This document shows positions 26,600-36,687 of a stretch of 64,000 nt of DNA, one piece after another. Below the pieces are notes generated by a model, which did not search any database, was not told the DNA's origin, and saw nothing but the letters and a program-made list of their open reading frames with translations. The stretch spans positions 50,130 to 114,129 of the forward strand of contig NZ_JXYS01000026.1 in NCBI RefSeq assembly GCF_000949295.1, read 5' to 3'. How positions within the stretch are numbered: position 1 is the first letter of the stretch; every line of letters starts with the position of its first letter. Both the position numbers and the translations under genes were made by a program. This DNA is from Acidithrix ferrooxidans. GTDB taxonomy: Bacteria > Actinomycetota > Acidimicrobiia > Acidimicrobiales > Acidimicrobiaceae.

Positions 26600-28795
26600 A
26601 TGACAACCCCTACTATCTCCGATAAGGCCGTTTTGGAGAAGAAGAAAAATGATGAGCTCATCGGAATAGCGAATTCGTTGGGACTTTCTCCATCTCCAAG
26701 AAGCAAAAAGGCTGAATTGGTTGAGCTAATAGTGTCGACGGTAGTTGTCTCCCAGCCGGTAGGTTCTCCCTCATCTGATCAAGGTTCCACCTCACAGTCG
26801 CCCCAGGAACAGGCTAATAGGCCTGCGAGGCCCCGAGCGGGTATGGCAAGCAGGAGGGCCCCGGTTGCTGAATTATCTGATGGCGATCTGTTTTCTTCTA
26901 CTGAGCCAAAGCAAGAGAAGGCGTCGACGACATCAGTTGTAGGTGATTCAGAGGATTCTGTGGATCAAAGTCGTAATGCACGACTAATTCGCTCGAAACG
27001 ACCGGCGAATGCAGTAGTGGAGACGGCTCCAGTTTGGAACGACGATCTCGTAAAGACGACTGTATCGCCTCTGGTAAAGTTCGAACCAGTCGCGATTCTA
27101 CCTCCAATCGTGGTTGAGCTTGATCCAGCTACCGCTCCGTCACGTAACCACAATCGCACTAACTCGAATCCTCAGCAGCCTCGCCGCCGTGGAAACGATA
27201 ATCGCACAAGTGGTCAAGATCGGTCGGCCAACGAAGGTGATAGTGAAAGCAATTCACCGCTCGAGGAGGTCGTCCTTGGTGAAGTGGCACCACGTGAGAG
27301 CCAAAGGGAGTCCAATGGCCGCGAGAGTTTTGCTCGAGAGGGTTTTTCGCGCGATAACCAAAGCCGCGATAACCAAAGCCGCGATAACCAAAGCCGCGAT
27401 AACCAAAGCCGCGATAACCAAAGCCGCGATAACCAAAGCCGCGATAACCAAAGCCGCGATAACCAAAGCCGCGATAACCAAAATAGAAATGATGGTCAGA
27501 GGAACGATTCAAATCGCTCGATGGATTCAGACCGTGGCGGCGATCGGGACATTGATGCCAATTCAACCAGGCGTCGCGAAAAGCGTCGCAATGGCAGGAC
27601 TAACCCGAGACAAGAAGGGCGAGATGGCGAGACCAGGGGGTCTGTTGATGCTTCGAATGCAGAGTTAACCGATTTTTCTGGTTTGTTAGACTTGCGCGAC
27701 GAAGGTTTCGGGTTTATCCGGGCTAATGGCTACCTACCTTCGCCAAAGGACGTCTATGTCTCTGTAAACCTAGTTCGAAAGTACTCCCTCAGGCGAGGTG
27801 ACATGCTCGAAGGTGGTGCTCGAAGCGCGATAGGATCTGAAAAGTATCCAGCTCTAGTTCGCCTCGATACGGTAAATCGTCTTGATCCAGATGAGGCGAA
27901 GCTGAGGGCAAAGTTTGAAGAACTTACCCCTCTCTTTCCAGATGATCGGCTAAAACTTGAATCCTCGATTGACCCCCTCAATGTTACTGCTCGGATTATT
28001 GATCTCATAGCGCCTATCGGCAAGGGTCAAAGAGGGCTGATAGTCTCCCCTCCAAAGGCCGGCAAGACTACGATAATGAAGGAGATCGCCCATTGTATCG
28101 AGGCGAATAATCCTGACGTATATCTAATGGTTCTACTCGTTGACGAGAGGCCTGAAGAGGTCACTGATATGCGTCGATCTGTGCGTGGTGAGGTCGTCTC
28201 CTCTACCTTTGATAGACCATCAGAGGAACACGTAGCCGTAGTCGAATTAGCCATTGAGAAGGCTAAGCGAATGGTTGAAATGAAGCGCGATGTCGTTATC
28301 ATTTTGGATGGTATAACTAGGCTCACCCGAGCCTACAACCTTGCTCTTCCTGCGACCGGTCGTATAATGTCAGGTGGAGTTGACTCAGGTGCGATCTATC
28401 CTCCGAAGAAGTTTTTTGGTGCGGCAAGAAATGTTGAAGAGGGTGGAAGTCTCACCATCTTGGCGACTGCTTTAGTGGAGACCGGATCCAGGATGGACGA
28501 AGTTATCTTTGAGGAGTTCAAAGGGACCGGTAATATGGAGCTACGTTTGGATCGCCGCTTGGCAGAACGGCGAATATATCCAGCAATTGATGTAATTTCA
28601 TCTTCGACGCGTCATGAGGAACTCCTCTTTCAGCGAGATCAACTAAATCAAGTCTGGAAGCTGCGCCGAGTTCTCAATGCTCTTTCATCTGAAGGATCGA
28701 GTGCTCCGGGCCTTGAATTGCTAATCGACAAGATCAAGCAAACCAAGTCGAATAACGACTTTCTGGCTGAGATCGCTAAGAGTCCAGGGGCATAG
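26600..28795 (+). CDS. rho: Transcription termination factor Rho with low-complexity insert
   Basis: Hexameric RNA-dependent ATPase ending untranslated transcripts. The C-terminal ~420 residues are standard Rho: an OB-fold RNA-binding domain ([12 protein letters not shown], about residue 365), Walker A P-P-K-A-G-K-T-T, Walker [11 protein letters not shown], and the Q/R loops. The N-terminus has a SAP-like helical motif ([10 protein letters not shown]) and then about 270 disordered residues rich in N, R, D, Q and S. Within these, nine R-D-N-Q-S/N units are consecutive, coded by a 15-bp tandem repeat. At 731 aa it is long even for actinobacterial Rho. Start ATG 26600 after gaggtttcat. Confidence 0.95.
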   Translation: MTTPTISDKAVLEKKKNDELIGIANSLGLSPSPRSKKAELVELIVSTVVVSQPVGSPSSDQGSTSQSPQEQANRPARPRAGMASRRAPVAELSDGDLFSSTEPKQEKASTTSVVGDSEDSVDQSRNARLIRSKRPANAVVETAPVWNDDLVKTTVSPLVKFEPVAILPPIVVELDPATAPSRNHNRTNSNPQQPRRRGNDNRTSGQDRSANEGDSESNSPLEEVVLGEVAPRESQRESNGRESFAREGFSRDNQSRDNQSRDNQSRDNQSRDNQSRDNQSRDNQSRDNQSRDNQNRNDGQRNDSNRSMDSDRGGDRDIDANSTRRREKRRNGRTNPRQEGRDGETRGSVDASNAELTDFSGLLDLRDEGFGFIRANGYLPSPKDVYVSVNLVRKYSLRRGDMLEGGARSAIGSEKYPALVRLDTVNRLDPDEAKLRAKFEELTPLFPDDRLKLESSIDPLNVTARIIDLIAPIGKGQRGLIVSPPKAGKTTIMKEIAHCIEANNPDVYLMVLLVDERPEEVTDMRRSVRGEVVSSTFDRPSEEHVAVVELAIEKAKRMVEMKRDVVIILDGITRLTRAYNLALPATGRIMSGGVDSGAIYPPKKFFGAARNVEEGGSLTILATALVETGSRMDEVIFEEFKGTGNMELRLDRRLAERRIYPAIDVISSSTRHEELLFQRDQLNQVWKLRRVLNALSSEGSSAPGLELLIDKIKQTKSNNDFLAEIAKSPGA
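27350..27480 (+). repeat. 15-bp tandem repeat inside rho
   Basis: The unit cgcgataaccaaagc is repeated without a mismatch, giving eight full units plus a partial one; translated in frame it is R-D-N-Q-S. Exact identity of units suggests recent expansion or ongoing copy-number change; the 15-bp period keeps the frame. Confidence 0.95.
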
Positions 28796-28877
28796 GAGGA
28801 GTCACTTTTGTTGGTAATGAAGTCCTGGACCCTAAAGCTAAGGTTTTTTGATTTCTCCCACTATACTCCTTAAGGCT

Positions 28878-29105
28878 ATGAAACCGGAAATACACCCTCA
28901 TTACGCTGACGCACAGGTTGTGTGTTCATGCGGCAACACCTTTACAACTAAGTCAACCAAAGATTCAATGCACGTTGAACTCTGCAATGAATGCCACCCG
29001 TTTTATACGGGCAAGCAGAAGCTTGTAGACACCGGAGGCCGCGTAGAGCGCTTCCAGCGTCGATATGGTGTTCGTCGGGGTCAGACACCTGTTACAGCTG
29101 AGTAA
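28878..29105 (+). CDS. rpmE: 50S ribosomal protein L31 (zinc-binding form)
   Basis: Small ribosomal protein at the central protuberance. I start at ATG 28878 (M-K-P-E-I-H-P-H-Y); the frame continues upstream but those residues are not part of L31. The zinc-ligand cysteines C-S-C-G and C-N-E-C mark the C+ form, so this is the zinc-replete version that other bacteria replace under zinc shortage. The C-terminal [10 protein letters not shown] is typical. It follows rho, as in many actinobacteria. Confidence 0.95.
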   Translation: MKPEIHPHYADAQVVCSCGNTFTTKSTKDSMHVELCNECHPFYTGKQKLVDTGGRVERFQRRYGVRRGQTPVTAE

Positions 29106-29153
29106 GTGACTCTTTATTAGGGTCAAATTGCGCTCAAGGGAGATAAGTCCATC

Positions 29154-30281
29154 GTGCAAGGTAACAATGTTTCGGCCTTGGCCCTTGCATCCATTGCACG
29201 ATCTGTGGCCAACAAGCTTGGCTATTCAAGTATCACGGGCGATGTATCGCAATTTATTAATAGTTCAAAGATAGCCGGAGTCGCCAGTGGCGACTCCTTG
29301 GTTATTGTAGTGGGTGGCCGTATTAAATTTGATGCCACCGCTTTGGTGGTCGCATCGCATAGAAGCTTTGTTCGACGGCTAGAGATAGTATTTTTAGATC
29401 TTGGGGCTCAACGTTTTGATCGCCAGACTATCACACTTGCGGCGGGTTCGCTTCGTGCTCAGATGAGTGGCTTTGACCTAGATGTGCAATTTTATCAAGG
29501 CAGATCGATCGAATCTATTCACCCGATCGATTGCCTTACACTGCTGGAAGCACGAGACTTTACCGACTTAGAGCTGTCATTTGTCCCAGAGGACTTTCGC
29601 AGGGACGTCTCGATTCGTTTTGGCGAGAGATACCTAGAGTTTGAGGGTATCCCTTATGCCAGGATAGATGCAATAACTAACGAGATCTATCCAGGAGTCT
29701 CCTTTGCAGAGGCTCAATTGATCGAAGAGGTCAATAACTATGATTGGAATTTGAACCGAATATTGAGTTCATGCCGTGATGTAATTGCACGAGACCGGCG
29801 CTCTGGTGGTTTTAGAGAAGTTGCGACAGCTCTAAGTTCGCGGTGGCTGGCATCTCGTATGTGTTCGGAACCGAGCGATTTTGCAATGGTCTCGTTTCGA
29901 CGAATTGACTTTCATCTAGCAGGCCACGAAGGCGTGGACCCGTTTGGCGACTTGGAAGCTATCAAGTCGGGGTTTTTTGGCCAGGGTCGGGATCCTGTAG
30001 ATTTTTTAGTCGGAGTCAATGCCCAAGGAGACGCTGAACTATTTGCGATTAGCGCGTCGATGGACATATCTGTTCTTGCCAAGCTGCTTCAAGCGGCCGC
30101 TTCGATTCGCTCTTTATATGGCGATTTGAGCCTTAACCTTGTCGTAACTGTAGAGTTAGTTAAGGTTGGCGTCTTCTTTGACTTATTAAAATTATCCAAG
30201 GTGAAGGTAACACTTTGGCAAATCTTGGCTTCTTGGCGAGAGAAGCTTGAAGTGGAAGTGGTGGATTTTGGAATACAGTGA
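29154..30281 (+). CDS. Protein of unknown function between rpmE and prfA
   Basis: 375-aa soluble protein with no motif I recognise. It has no signal peptide or TM segment; the composition is balanced, with several hydrophobic strands ([18 protein letters not shown]) that suggest an alpha/beta fold, and a C-terminal region [14 protein letters not shown]. Start is GTG 29154 with a good site (aagggagataag). The prfA start probably lies inside its last codons, so the two are coupled. Its place in the rho-rpmE-prfA-prmC run suggests a role near translation, but this is only context. Confidence 0.75.
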   Translation: MQGNNVSALALASIARSVANKLGYSSITGDVSQFINSSKIAGVASGDSLVIVVGGRIKFDATALVVASHRSFVRRLEIVFLDLGAQRFDRQTITLAAGSLRAQMSGFDLDVQFYQGRSIESIHPIDCLTLLEARDFTDLELSFVPEDFRRDVSIRFGERYLEFEGIPYARIDAITNEIYPGVSFAEAQLIEEVNNYDWNLNRILSSCRDVIARDRRSGGFREVATALSSRWLASRMCSEPSDFAMVSFRRIDFHLAGHEGVDPFGDLEAIKSGFFGQGRDPVDFLVGVNAQGDAELFAISASMDISVLAKLLQAAASIRSLYGDLSLNLVVTVELVKVGVFFDLLKLSKVKVTLWQILASWREKLEVEVVDFGIQ

Positions 30282-31341
30282 TCGGGTTGCGAGCCTCGAA
30301 CGAGAATATGAGAACGTCGTAGTAGAGCTTGGCGATCCCTCTGTCTATGGAGATCAGAAGCGCTTCAAAGAGTTGAGCCGTCGCCACAAAGAGCTAGAGG
30401 CGATAGTCCTTACCTATAGAAAGCTCAACTCCATAAAGGAAGATATCGATTCAGCACGAGAGATAATTCAGATCTCAGAGGCCGACGAGCTTAGCGCCAT
30501 GGAAGACGAGTTGAAAAACCTCGAAGGCCAACAACGAAATCTAGAGGAGGAGCTTGAGCTCTTACTCTTGCCTAGAGATGCCAACGATGGCAAGAACGTT
30601 ATTTTAGAGATTCGCGGAGCTGAAGGAGGCGAAGAGGCAAACCTCTTCGCAAAGGATCTCCTCGATATGTATCTCCGATTTTCTGATCGCATGGGTTGGA
30701 AGGTGGAAGTGCTAGGGGCTGACCCGTCTGAGCGTGGAGGGTATAACGAGGCAGCGCTTTTGGTCAAAGGTGAAGATGCTTGGCGCCGACTAAAGCATGA
30801 AGGTGGCCCGCACCGAGTGCAAAGGGTGCCAGTTACCGAGTCCCAAGGCAGGATCCACACTTCATCGGCGACAGTTACAGTTCTCCCAGAGGCCGATGAG
30901 GTCGATGTCCATATTGATCCAAATGACCTGAGAATCGATGTCTATCGTTCAACCGGTCCTGGTGGACAGAGCGTCAATACAACCGATTCTGCAGTTCGAA
31001 TTACTCACCTTCCTTCTGGAATGGTGGTTGCCATGCAGGATGAGAAGAGCCAGATTCAAAATCGCGCTAAGGCCCTCCAGGTGTTGCGTGCTCGACTGCT
31101 GAAGATGGAGCAAGACAAGCAAGCTGAGGCGCTTTCAAGTGCCAGAAAGAGTCAAGTTGGCGGTGGTGGTCGAAGTGAGAAGATCCGCACCTACAACTTC
31201 AAGGAGAATAGGGTAACCGATCACCGTATTGGGCTGACCTTGTACAAGTTGGATAGGATCTTGCTTGGTGAATTGGACGAAGTCTCTGATGCTCTTCTTA
31301 TCGACGAACGCTCTAAGCAACTTTCGGGTAATGAGGGGTAG
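30268..31341 (+). CDS. prfA: Peptide chain release factor 1
   Basis: Releases the nascent chain at UAA and UAG. The tripeptide P-V-T in R-V-P-V-T-E-S (position of the RF1 P-x-T reading motif) and the catalytic G-G-Q in T-G-P-G-G-Q-S-V-N are both present. The N-terminal coiled-coil domain (residues 10-100) is normal. I choose TTG 30268 (reads L-E-Y-S-D-R-V), overlapping the previous gene by 14 bp, because it gives the normal N-terminus; a TTG at 30247 is the other option. Its G-G-Q glutamine is the target of PrmC encoded next. Confidence 0.94.
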   Translation: MEYSDRVASLEREYENVVVELGDPSVYGDQKRFKELSRRHKELEAIVLTYRKLNSIKEDIDSAREIIQISEADELSAMEDELKNLEGQQRNLEEELELLLLPRDANDGKNVILEIRGAEGGEEANLFAKDLLDMYLRFSDRMGWKVEVLGADPSERGGYNEAALLVKGEDAWRRLKHEGGPHRVQRVPVTESQGRIHTSSATVTVLPEADEVDVHIDPNDLRIDVYRSTGPGGQSVNTTDSAVRITHLPSGMVVAMQDEKSQIQNRAKALQVLRARLLKMEQDKQAEALSSARKSQVGGGGRSEKIRTYNFKENRVTDHRIGLTLYKLDRILLGELDEVSDALLIDERSKQLSGNEG

Positions 31342-31397
31342 TAATCCTCCTCGGTATCGTTGATCCCTATACCTTATCGATGGGCCTTAGCTGCTAG

Positions 31398-32237
31398 GTG
31401 AATGTTTTGAAATTGATTGATCTAGCGCGGCACTACAGCGATCTCTTTGATGGATTGACGCCTTCTATATGGGTTATCTCTGCAGTGGCACATATTCAAT
31501 ACGAAGATGTTGTTTCTGGTGAGATCGAGTCGAATGGCGCAATAGAGAAAGAAGTTAGAGACCGTTCAGCGCGCTATGTCGGCGGCGAACCTCTGCAATA
31601 CGTGATTGGATCGTGGCCATTTGGATCTCTTGAACTTAAATGTGATCGACGGGCCTTGATTCCACGGCCTGAGACCGAATATCTCCTTGAGGTGATATTG
31701 GATCGTTTTCTGCCAAAATTAATTCATTCAGTTTTAGATCTGGGCACGGGTACTGGAGCGATCGGACTGGCTCTTGGAGCCTCAGGCAGATGCGAAGAGG
31801 TTGTATTGGTCGATTATTCCAATGATGCGCTTGAGCTCGCTCGGGAAAATTTGGAACTGAATCGAGAATTGATTCGAGCCAGCGTCGCCTTCGAACAAGG
31901 CTCTTGGTACGAGGCGCTAAGTGGCCGGGAGTTCGAACGATTCGACATGATTGTCTCTAATCCACCCTATATCGCGACTTCAGAGTTGGATCTTTTAGAT
32001 CCACGGGTGAGAATGGAACCCCACCTTGCGCTGGATGGAGGTGGTACCGGAATGGTTGAAATAGAGACAATCGTCGCCGGTGCCCCTCAATTTCTGGCTC
32101 CAGATGGGATCTTAATTCTTGAGATTGGGGAATCACAAGGGGAGCTTGCTTGCTCGTTGGCCAATCGCGCTGGTTTTCGATCTGTGAGAATCGAGCGTGA
32201 CCTTGTCGGCAAGGATAGATACCTTATAGCTTCTTGA
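31398..32237 (+). CDS. prmC: Release factor glutamine N5-methyltransferase
   Basis: Methylates the G-G-Q glutamine of release factors using SAM. The N-terminal helical domain is followed by P-R-P-E-T-E, the SAM motif V-L-D-L-G-T-G-T-G-A-I-G and the catalytic V-S-N-P-P-Y-I. 279 aa, normal. Start GTG 31398. It directly follows prfA, the usual arrangement. The genes often next in line (tsaC/sua5) are not present; a convergent MarR gene follows. Confidence 0.94.
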   Translation: MNVLKLIDLARHYSDLFDGLTPSIWVISAVAHIQYEDVVSGEIESNGAIEKEVRDRSARYVGGEPLQYVIGSWPFGSLELKCDRRALIPRPETEYLLEVILDRFLPKLIHSVLDLGTGTGAIGLALGASGRCEEVVLVDYSNDALELARENLELNRELIRASVAFEQGSWYEALSGREFERFDMIVSNPPYIATSELDLLDPRVRMEPHLALDGGGTGMVEIETIVAGAPQFLAPDGILILEIGESQGELACSLANRAGFRSVRIERDLVGKDRYLIAS

Positions 32238-32351
32238 CCTGGTCTCCGTGATTTATTTAGGATGATTAGATCAGCCCTATTACTACTTTGGCGCACGCCT
32301 TGATTTGTAAATTAAAGTTTGGCACTTATGGGCATTTAGATCGATCTAGAG

Positions 32352-32858
32352 TCATCCGAGTTCCATCTCAAAAGTTGGCCGGTCTCGGTCTATTTCACTT
32401 ACTTTTGGACCAGTGGTGTTTACGATATTGATGAAGATCCGCTGTAGAAGCTCCACTCCTTCGTAGGGCACTTTATCGATAAAGAGTTCCTTGACTATGG
32501 AGTTATAAAGGGGCGACGTGTTTTCGTAGATGGCCATCCCTCTTTCGGTTAGAACTGCGATTTGTGACCTGCGGTCATTTGACGACGATTTACGCTCCAC
32601 CCATCCAGAGGTTTCGAGACGTCCAATAAGATGGCTCAGCCGACTCCTTGAAAATTGGGTATGTGCTGCTAACTCGGTCATACTCTTGCCAGATCCGTTG
32701 GATTCAGCCAATAGGGAGATTACGATGAATCCGCTGTGAGTTATTCCCGATGCTGCTTGCAGGCCGGCATCTATGTAGGCGTCAAGCAGAAGATTGGCTC
32801 TCATGAATGCGCGCCAAGTCATTGATTCGCGCTCGCTTACTATCAGGTCTGTTGTCAA
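32352..32858 (-). CDS. MarR-family transcriptional regulator
   Basis: 168-aa winged-helix regulator. The core has S-M-T-E-L-A-A-H-T-Q-F-S-R-S-R-L-S-H-L-I (recognition helix region, residues 60-80), L-E-T-S-G-W-V-E-R, and the wing D-R-R-S-Q-I-A-V-L-T-E-R-G, all standard for MarR. Start is TTG 32858 after gaggagg at ideal spacing. No operon partner: it is separated from the FUSC gene by 0.8 kb. Ligand and targets are unknown; autoregulation is usual for the family. Confidence 0.88.
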   Translation of the reverse strand: MTTDLIVSERESMTWRAFMRANLLLDAYIDAGLQAASGITHSGFIVISLLAESNGSGKSMTELAAHTQFSRSRLSHLIGRLETSGWVERKSSSNDRRSQIAVLTERGMAIYENTSPLYNSIVKELFIDKVPYEGVELLQRIFINIVNTTGPKVSEIDRDRPTFEMELG

Positions 32859-33658
32859 AATGCCTCCTCCATGGCTCAGCGATTGCGACTCGAATCACCT
32901 ATGACTATTTGGGTTGATAATTCTTTCAAGTCGATAAAGCTCTCCTAGTTGGGACCTCTCGAGGGGTAAAAGCTGCTCAAAAGGGTCCAACAATTGAAGT
33001 AGTCGACCGATATCGTATCCCCCTTGAACTTAGGGATGATTATTTGGGTAATTCTCTAATTATAAGGCCGCCTTTTTGCTCTTCTGGTTTGCTGGATCGA
33101 TTATTCAAGTTAAGATTCCTATGAATTTAGGGATTGGTTTTTTGATTTCATGGAAGGTGAGGGGGAGTCAGAACCGAAAAATTGGTGCTTAACATTGCGG
33201 CTAAAGACCGTGAGGATTCTATTTGATTTAGGACAATCGGCAGTTGAAAATAGATTTTGAAGAGGTGCGATTGAACAAGCAGGCTGATTCAAAGGACTAA
33301 TTTCTATGCCAATCGCAAGAGATACAAGGTGTAGTGTCGCTCGATATCTTTTAATGTGGCTAAATCATTCTTTTATTGCGTTGTCGGTGGCCCATTAACA
33401 GGTGCCAACATCGAGATCTTTTGCTGACCTCCCTATGAATTTGAAAAGGGGAAGACGACATTTTTGGTACTTGAGTTTTTAGGAGGTCGGGCTATGATTT
33501 TCTGAGCTGCTTGAAAGATCGCGTCTAGCGGGCGGCCGATAAAGGTTGGTTGGTCGTACTCGGTGGAGCTTGAATAGTTGAGCCTGCCCATTTGGCGTTG
33601 GAAGCGGTTTATTGCACTTAGTGGGTCACTATTGATTCAAGGGAGAATTGGCCCGATT
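32859..33658. other. Gene-free region of 0.8 kb
   Basis: Between the MarR start and the end of the FUSC gene I see no coding frame with a start signal, no RNA gene and no clear repeat. It probably includes the MarR promoter at its left end. Confidence 0.5.
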
Positions 33659-35725
33659 TCAAGATTTGAGTAGATGTGCGATTGTATCGATGGTGTCGAC
33701 TATAACGTCTGTTTCGCTCAATAGTACGGCAATTGGTGAGTCGATCTTTGCGAGGTCCTTCCTGTTTCTCCTTGTTTTTTCTAGGTCGCTAAACAGCGCG
33801 ATTTGAATGGACCTGAGGTCGGGGAAGACGACTGTGGCTGCGTTTTGATCTCTTATGCGCGCGATAATTATCCCAAGTGCTTCATCTATTGCGTTCGCGA
33901 GTTCCAAAAGGGTAGGGAGATTGAGATCTGAATTGGGAGCGCTGACGCGTAGCGCCAGAGAACTCCATGCGAGCTGATCTGCACCAGAGATGATACTCGC
34001 TGCGATATTTGGTTGGATCTGAGCTGGTTTTTTTGGTTCGAAGAGCCAGCGCTCCATAGAGGCATCTGCATTGGATCGGGACAGTCGTGCCTCTAGTCGA
34101 GCGCTTTGAATCGCTCCTCGATCTTCATCCGAGGCCCTTTGCCAGTAATTTAGGACCCGTTGAAGGTATATTCCGTGGCTGGATAGAACAGTTGCTAACA
34201 TTTCAGGGACGAAATCGCGCTCCCAGGTGGGAAAGACGAGATAGACAATTATTGCTATCACAACGCCTCCGAGGGTGTAAAGCGCTCTTTCGCCAGCGAG
34301 TGCCGTGTCCGGCTGCCCTGTAAAAGATAAAAGAGAAACGATCAGTGCTCCCATTAATCCGCTAAATAGCGTATAATTTGCGCCAAGTACACTAACTGAA
34401 AGTGCATATAGAATCACTGATATGAGGGCTAGCTCACTAGGTGATGGCGAAGTGAGCGCAATCAAAAGGGTTAGTAAAGTCACCCCCAGAACCGTTCCTA
34501 GACTTCTTGAAATACCATAGGTGACAGTTGTATAGAAGTCAGATTTTAGAACGAGTGCTAGCGTAACTATTAACCAATAGCCATGACCAATTGGGGAGAT
34601 GTGAGAAAGCGACTGCGCTATTACTAATGCTCCGGCGAGACGGACGCCATGTCTCAGTGGGCCAGATGTCGGTGTTAAATTGGCACGCAGAGTGGAGAGT
34701 GAGGATAAGAGGGAGACGGTACTAGCTCTTAGCCATCGAGGGCTGGGCGAAGTTGGTGCTTTTCCGACAGGGCTATAGGGGATCAAGGTCATTCCAGAGG
34801 CTGCTTTGGCCAATCTTACAGAACGCCTAACTTGGCCGGTAAGCGAGTTCGCGATTCTGATGGATTCGCTAATTTGAGCGTTTAGCCAGGGTTGTTGACT
34901 TGCAGCCAGAGACTCGTCTAGCTTTTCCATGATTCTTCCGATTCGCCCACGAGGTAATTCTGGTGATCGAGCCTGGGCAATCGCACCTGAGATCACAGAG
35001 AGAATGGAGCCAACAATTTCTAGAAGTTCACCCACCAGGGCTGAAGCGGCTTCGCCCTCGAGGTCATCTAACCTTATTCGAGCACGGGCCAGACTTGTGA
35101 GCTCGGTTCGAAGGCGATCTGTTACATCTGCTAGTTGTCGATAGGCTGCCATCTCTGATCGCCCACCAAAGGGCTTGGGATCAGTTAGGATCGCTCGAAT
35201 ATCGGTTGAGAGTTGCAGTCTGTTCATTGTAATTGGTGTAGCACCAAGATCGCTGGAGTATTTTGATAACGAGTTGAAGACATCAGACAATGCTTTTCGT
35301 TCTACCGGAAAGCGCGAAACTGGCCAAATAATTGCGACAAGGACCGCCTGAAGAACTCCACCAGAAAAGATCCATAACGATTGCATTAGGGCGGCTTTTG
35401 GAGTTAGCACAATTTGGCTAAAGAGGGCGAAGCCGACAATTGATTGTACGCCAACGGTGGTCGCGCTTGCACCAAGTGCACTAAGTAGTCCTGCTAGAAG
35501 ACCCAGTAAAGCAATAACCAAGAGGTCGATACCTACAGTTCGACCAATTGTCGAACCTAGGAATGCAACTATTGCCATACCCAGACTTACTGCAAGCATT
35601 ACGTTAATTCGACTGCGGTAGGTGCCTTGCAGCGAGGCCATTCCGGCAATTAGTGCGCCAATAGCCATTGTTACGCCGCCAAGCACATGTTTAGTTAATA
35701 TTGCGACGGCCAGTGGAATAGCCAT
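33659..35725 (-). CDS. FUSC-family membrane protein (aromatic acid exporter/YccS-like)
   Basis: Large membrane protein with two sets of about five to six TM helices (residues ~1-140 and ~355-500), each followed by a cytoplasmic helical part; this duplicated layout with a central F-U-S-C-like domain (S-H-I-S-P-I-G-H-G-Y-W-L-I-V-T) is that of fusaric-acid-resistance/YccS proteins, thought to export aromatic acids or other toxic small molecules. The given start (ATG 35725) cuts into the first helix. The frame is open upstream for 32 more codons, and AAGGAG sits 7 bp before an ATT codon at 35803, giving the normal N-terminus R-R-F-D-S-S-K-F-S-P-G-T-G-L-R-A-A-V-G. The real start may be that ATT. 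Confidence 0.82.
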   Translation of the reverse strand: MAIPLAVAILTKHVLGGVTMAIGALIAGMASLQGTYRSRINVMLAVSLGMAIVAFLGSTIGRTVGIDLLVIALLGLLAGLLSALGASATTVGVQSIVGFALFSQIVLTPKAALMQSLWIFSGGVLQAVLVAIIWPVSRFPVERKALSDVFNSLSKYSSDLGATPITMNRLQLSTDIRAILTDPKPFGGRSEMAAYRQLADVTDRLRTELTSLARARIRLDDLEGEAASALVGELLEIVGSILSVISGAIAQARSPELPRGRIGRIMEKLDESLAASQQPWLNAQISESIRIANSLTGQVRRSVRLAKAASGMTLIPYSPVGKAPTSPSPRWLRASTVSLLSSLSTLRANLTPTSGPLRHGVRLAGALVIAQSLSHISPIGHGYWLIVTLALVLKSDFYTTVTYGISRSLGTVLGVTLLTLLIALTSPSPSELALISVILYALSVSVLGANYTLFSGLMGALIVSLLSFTGQPDTALAGERALYTLGGVVIAIIVYLVFPTWERDFVPEMLATVLSSHGIYLQRVLNYWQRASDEDRGAIQSARLEARLSRSNADASMERWLFEPKKPAQIQPNIAASIISGADQLAWSSLALRVSAPNSDLNLPTLLELANAIDEALGIIIARIRDQNAATVVFPDLRSIQIALFSDLEKTRRNRKDLAKIDSPIAVLLSETDVIVDTIDTIAHLLKS

Positions 35726-35803
35726 CCCAACTGCTGCTCTAAGTCCAGTTCCTGGTGAGAACTTGCTCGAGTCGAATCTTCTAATCTCGTTTACAATAGA
35801 AAT

Positions 35804-36614
35804 GCTGCCGCTCCTTTGGCTGGATCAATAACTGTCCGTGGTGATGAGCTCGGGTTTGGGCTGTTAGTCGCATTTGTAATTTTAATTTCACAGCGTTGTT
35901 TTGGCAGCCAACGATTTGATTAATTGATTTGTCGATACTCAGAATGGGGTAAGTATTATGGTAAAAATGCTACCATTGGCATAATCTTTAAACGACGTGA
36001 TGGATATATGCTCGGCAACATCGAGAGATTACCAGTATAAGCATTTAGCCAGTTTAGGATTTCCACTGCTCTAAATCTGCTCTCGAAGGGTTGTCACTCA
36101 GCGTAGAATTCGGCAGGACCTTTTGGAGGCAATGTCTCGAATGCCATAGCGGTCGTACTTGTCCCTTTGGATTTGACACTCCTGCTAGTGACCCCATAAT
36201 GAGCAAGCACGCTTTGGCCCTGTAATAGAGATTGCGATTGCAAAGCAGGCATCTCGAGACAAAGTGGAGATATGTTATCGTTCCCTTAGACACCTTCGCC
36301 CTCCCGTTGACTTCATTGTCTGGCTTCGAGGAGGTAGCAAGTTCGGGAGTTGACGAGAAATTGTGCCATCTTACCCAACCATCGTACCCTAGGAGCAGGC
36401 AAATCTCACTCGGGAAGATCTGAAGCATAAGAGGCTCTAAGGTGATGATAATCGTTATGACACATAGGATCAATTCCTTGCCAAAGATATCCAACGCCGA
36501 GGTGATTGAGGCTCTCGGGGCAATTTGAATAGTCGTTTTGATAGCTGCGTCTTTGTCTCTTAGATGTCATGTGAGCGGGATTCACCGGGTAAATCAGCTA
36601 TGATGTTGTCTGAC
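35804..36614. other. Gene-poor region upstream of tRNA-Arg
   Basis: One minus-strand frame (36,054-36,494, 146 codons) contains C-x2-C and a later C-x(n)-H-C pattern vaguely like a transposase zinc ribbon, but it is too weak to call. Nothing else is seen. Confidence 0.4.
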
Positions 36615-36687
36615 GCGCCTGTAGCTTAACGGATAGAGCATCTGACTTCGGATCAGACGGTTGGGGGTTCGAATCCCTCCGGGCGCG
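36615..36687 (+). tRNA. tRNA-Arg (anticodon TCG)
   Basis: Acceptor GCGCCTG/CGGGCGC with one G-T pair, D-arm TAGCTTAACGGATAGAGCA, anticodon stem TCTGA/TCAGA with loop CTTCGGA (anticodon TCG, Arg), and T-arm GGGGGTTCGAATCCCTC. 73 nt; CCA is not encoded. Gene content changes from core to accessory directly after it, as expected for an integration site, but I found no second copy of its 3' end in this window. Confidence 0.95.

Noticed and set aside
27350..27480. Possible CRISPR array.
   Set aside because: The repeat has no spacers and is translated in frame within rho. No CRISPR-like repeat-spacer pattern was seen anywhere in the window.
27159..27566. Minus-strand frames with long G-Y-R-G-F or V-I-A-A-L repeats opposite rho.
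   Set aside because: They are shadows of the 15-bp repeat inside rho; the period of 15 keeps all frames open.
36054..36494. 146-codon minus-strand frame with scattered Cys pairs, vaguely like a transposase zinc ribbon (IS1249/IS256 style).
   Set aside because: Spacing of the cysteines is irregular, no catalytic motif follows and there is no ribosome site; similarity is too weak.
36615..36687. Second att copy of the tRNA-Arg(TCG) 3' end within the window.
   Set aside because: I looked for its T-arm and acceptor sequence downstream; only the generic TTCGAATC of the tRNA-like element at 50.1 kb recurs, which is not enough.
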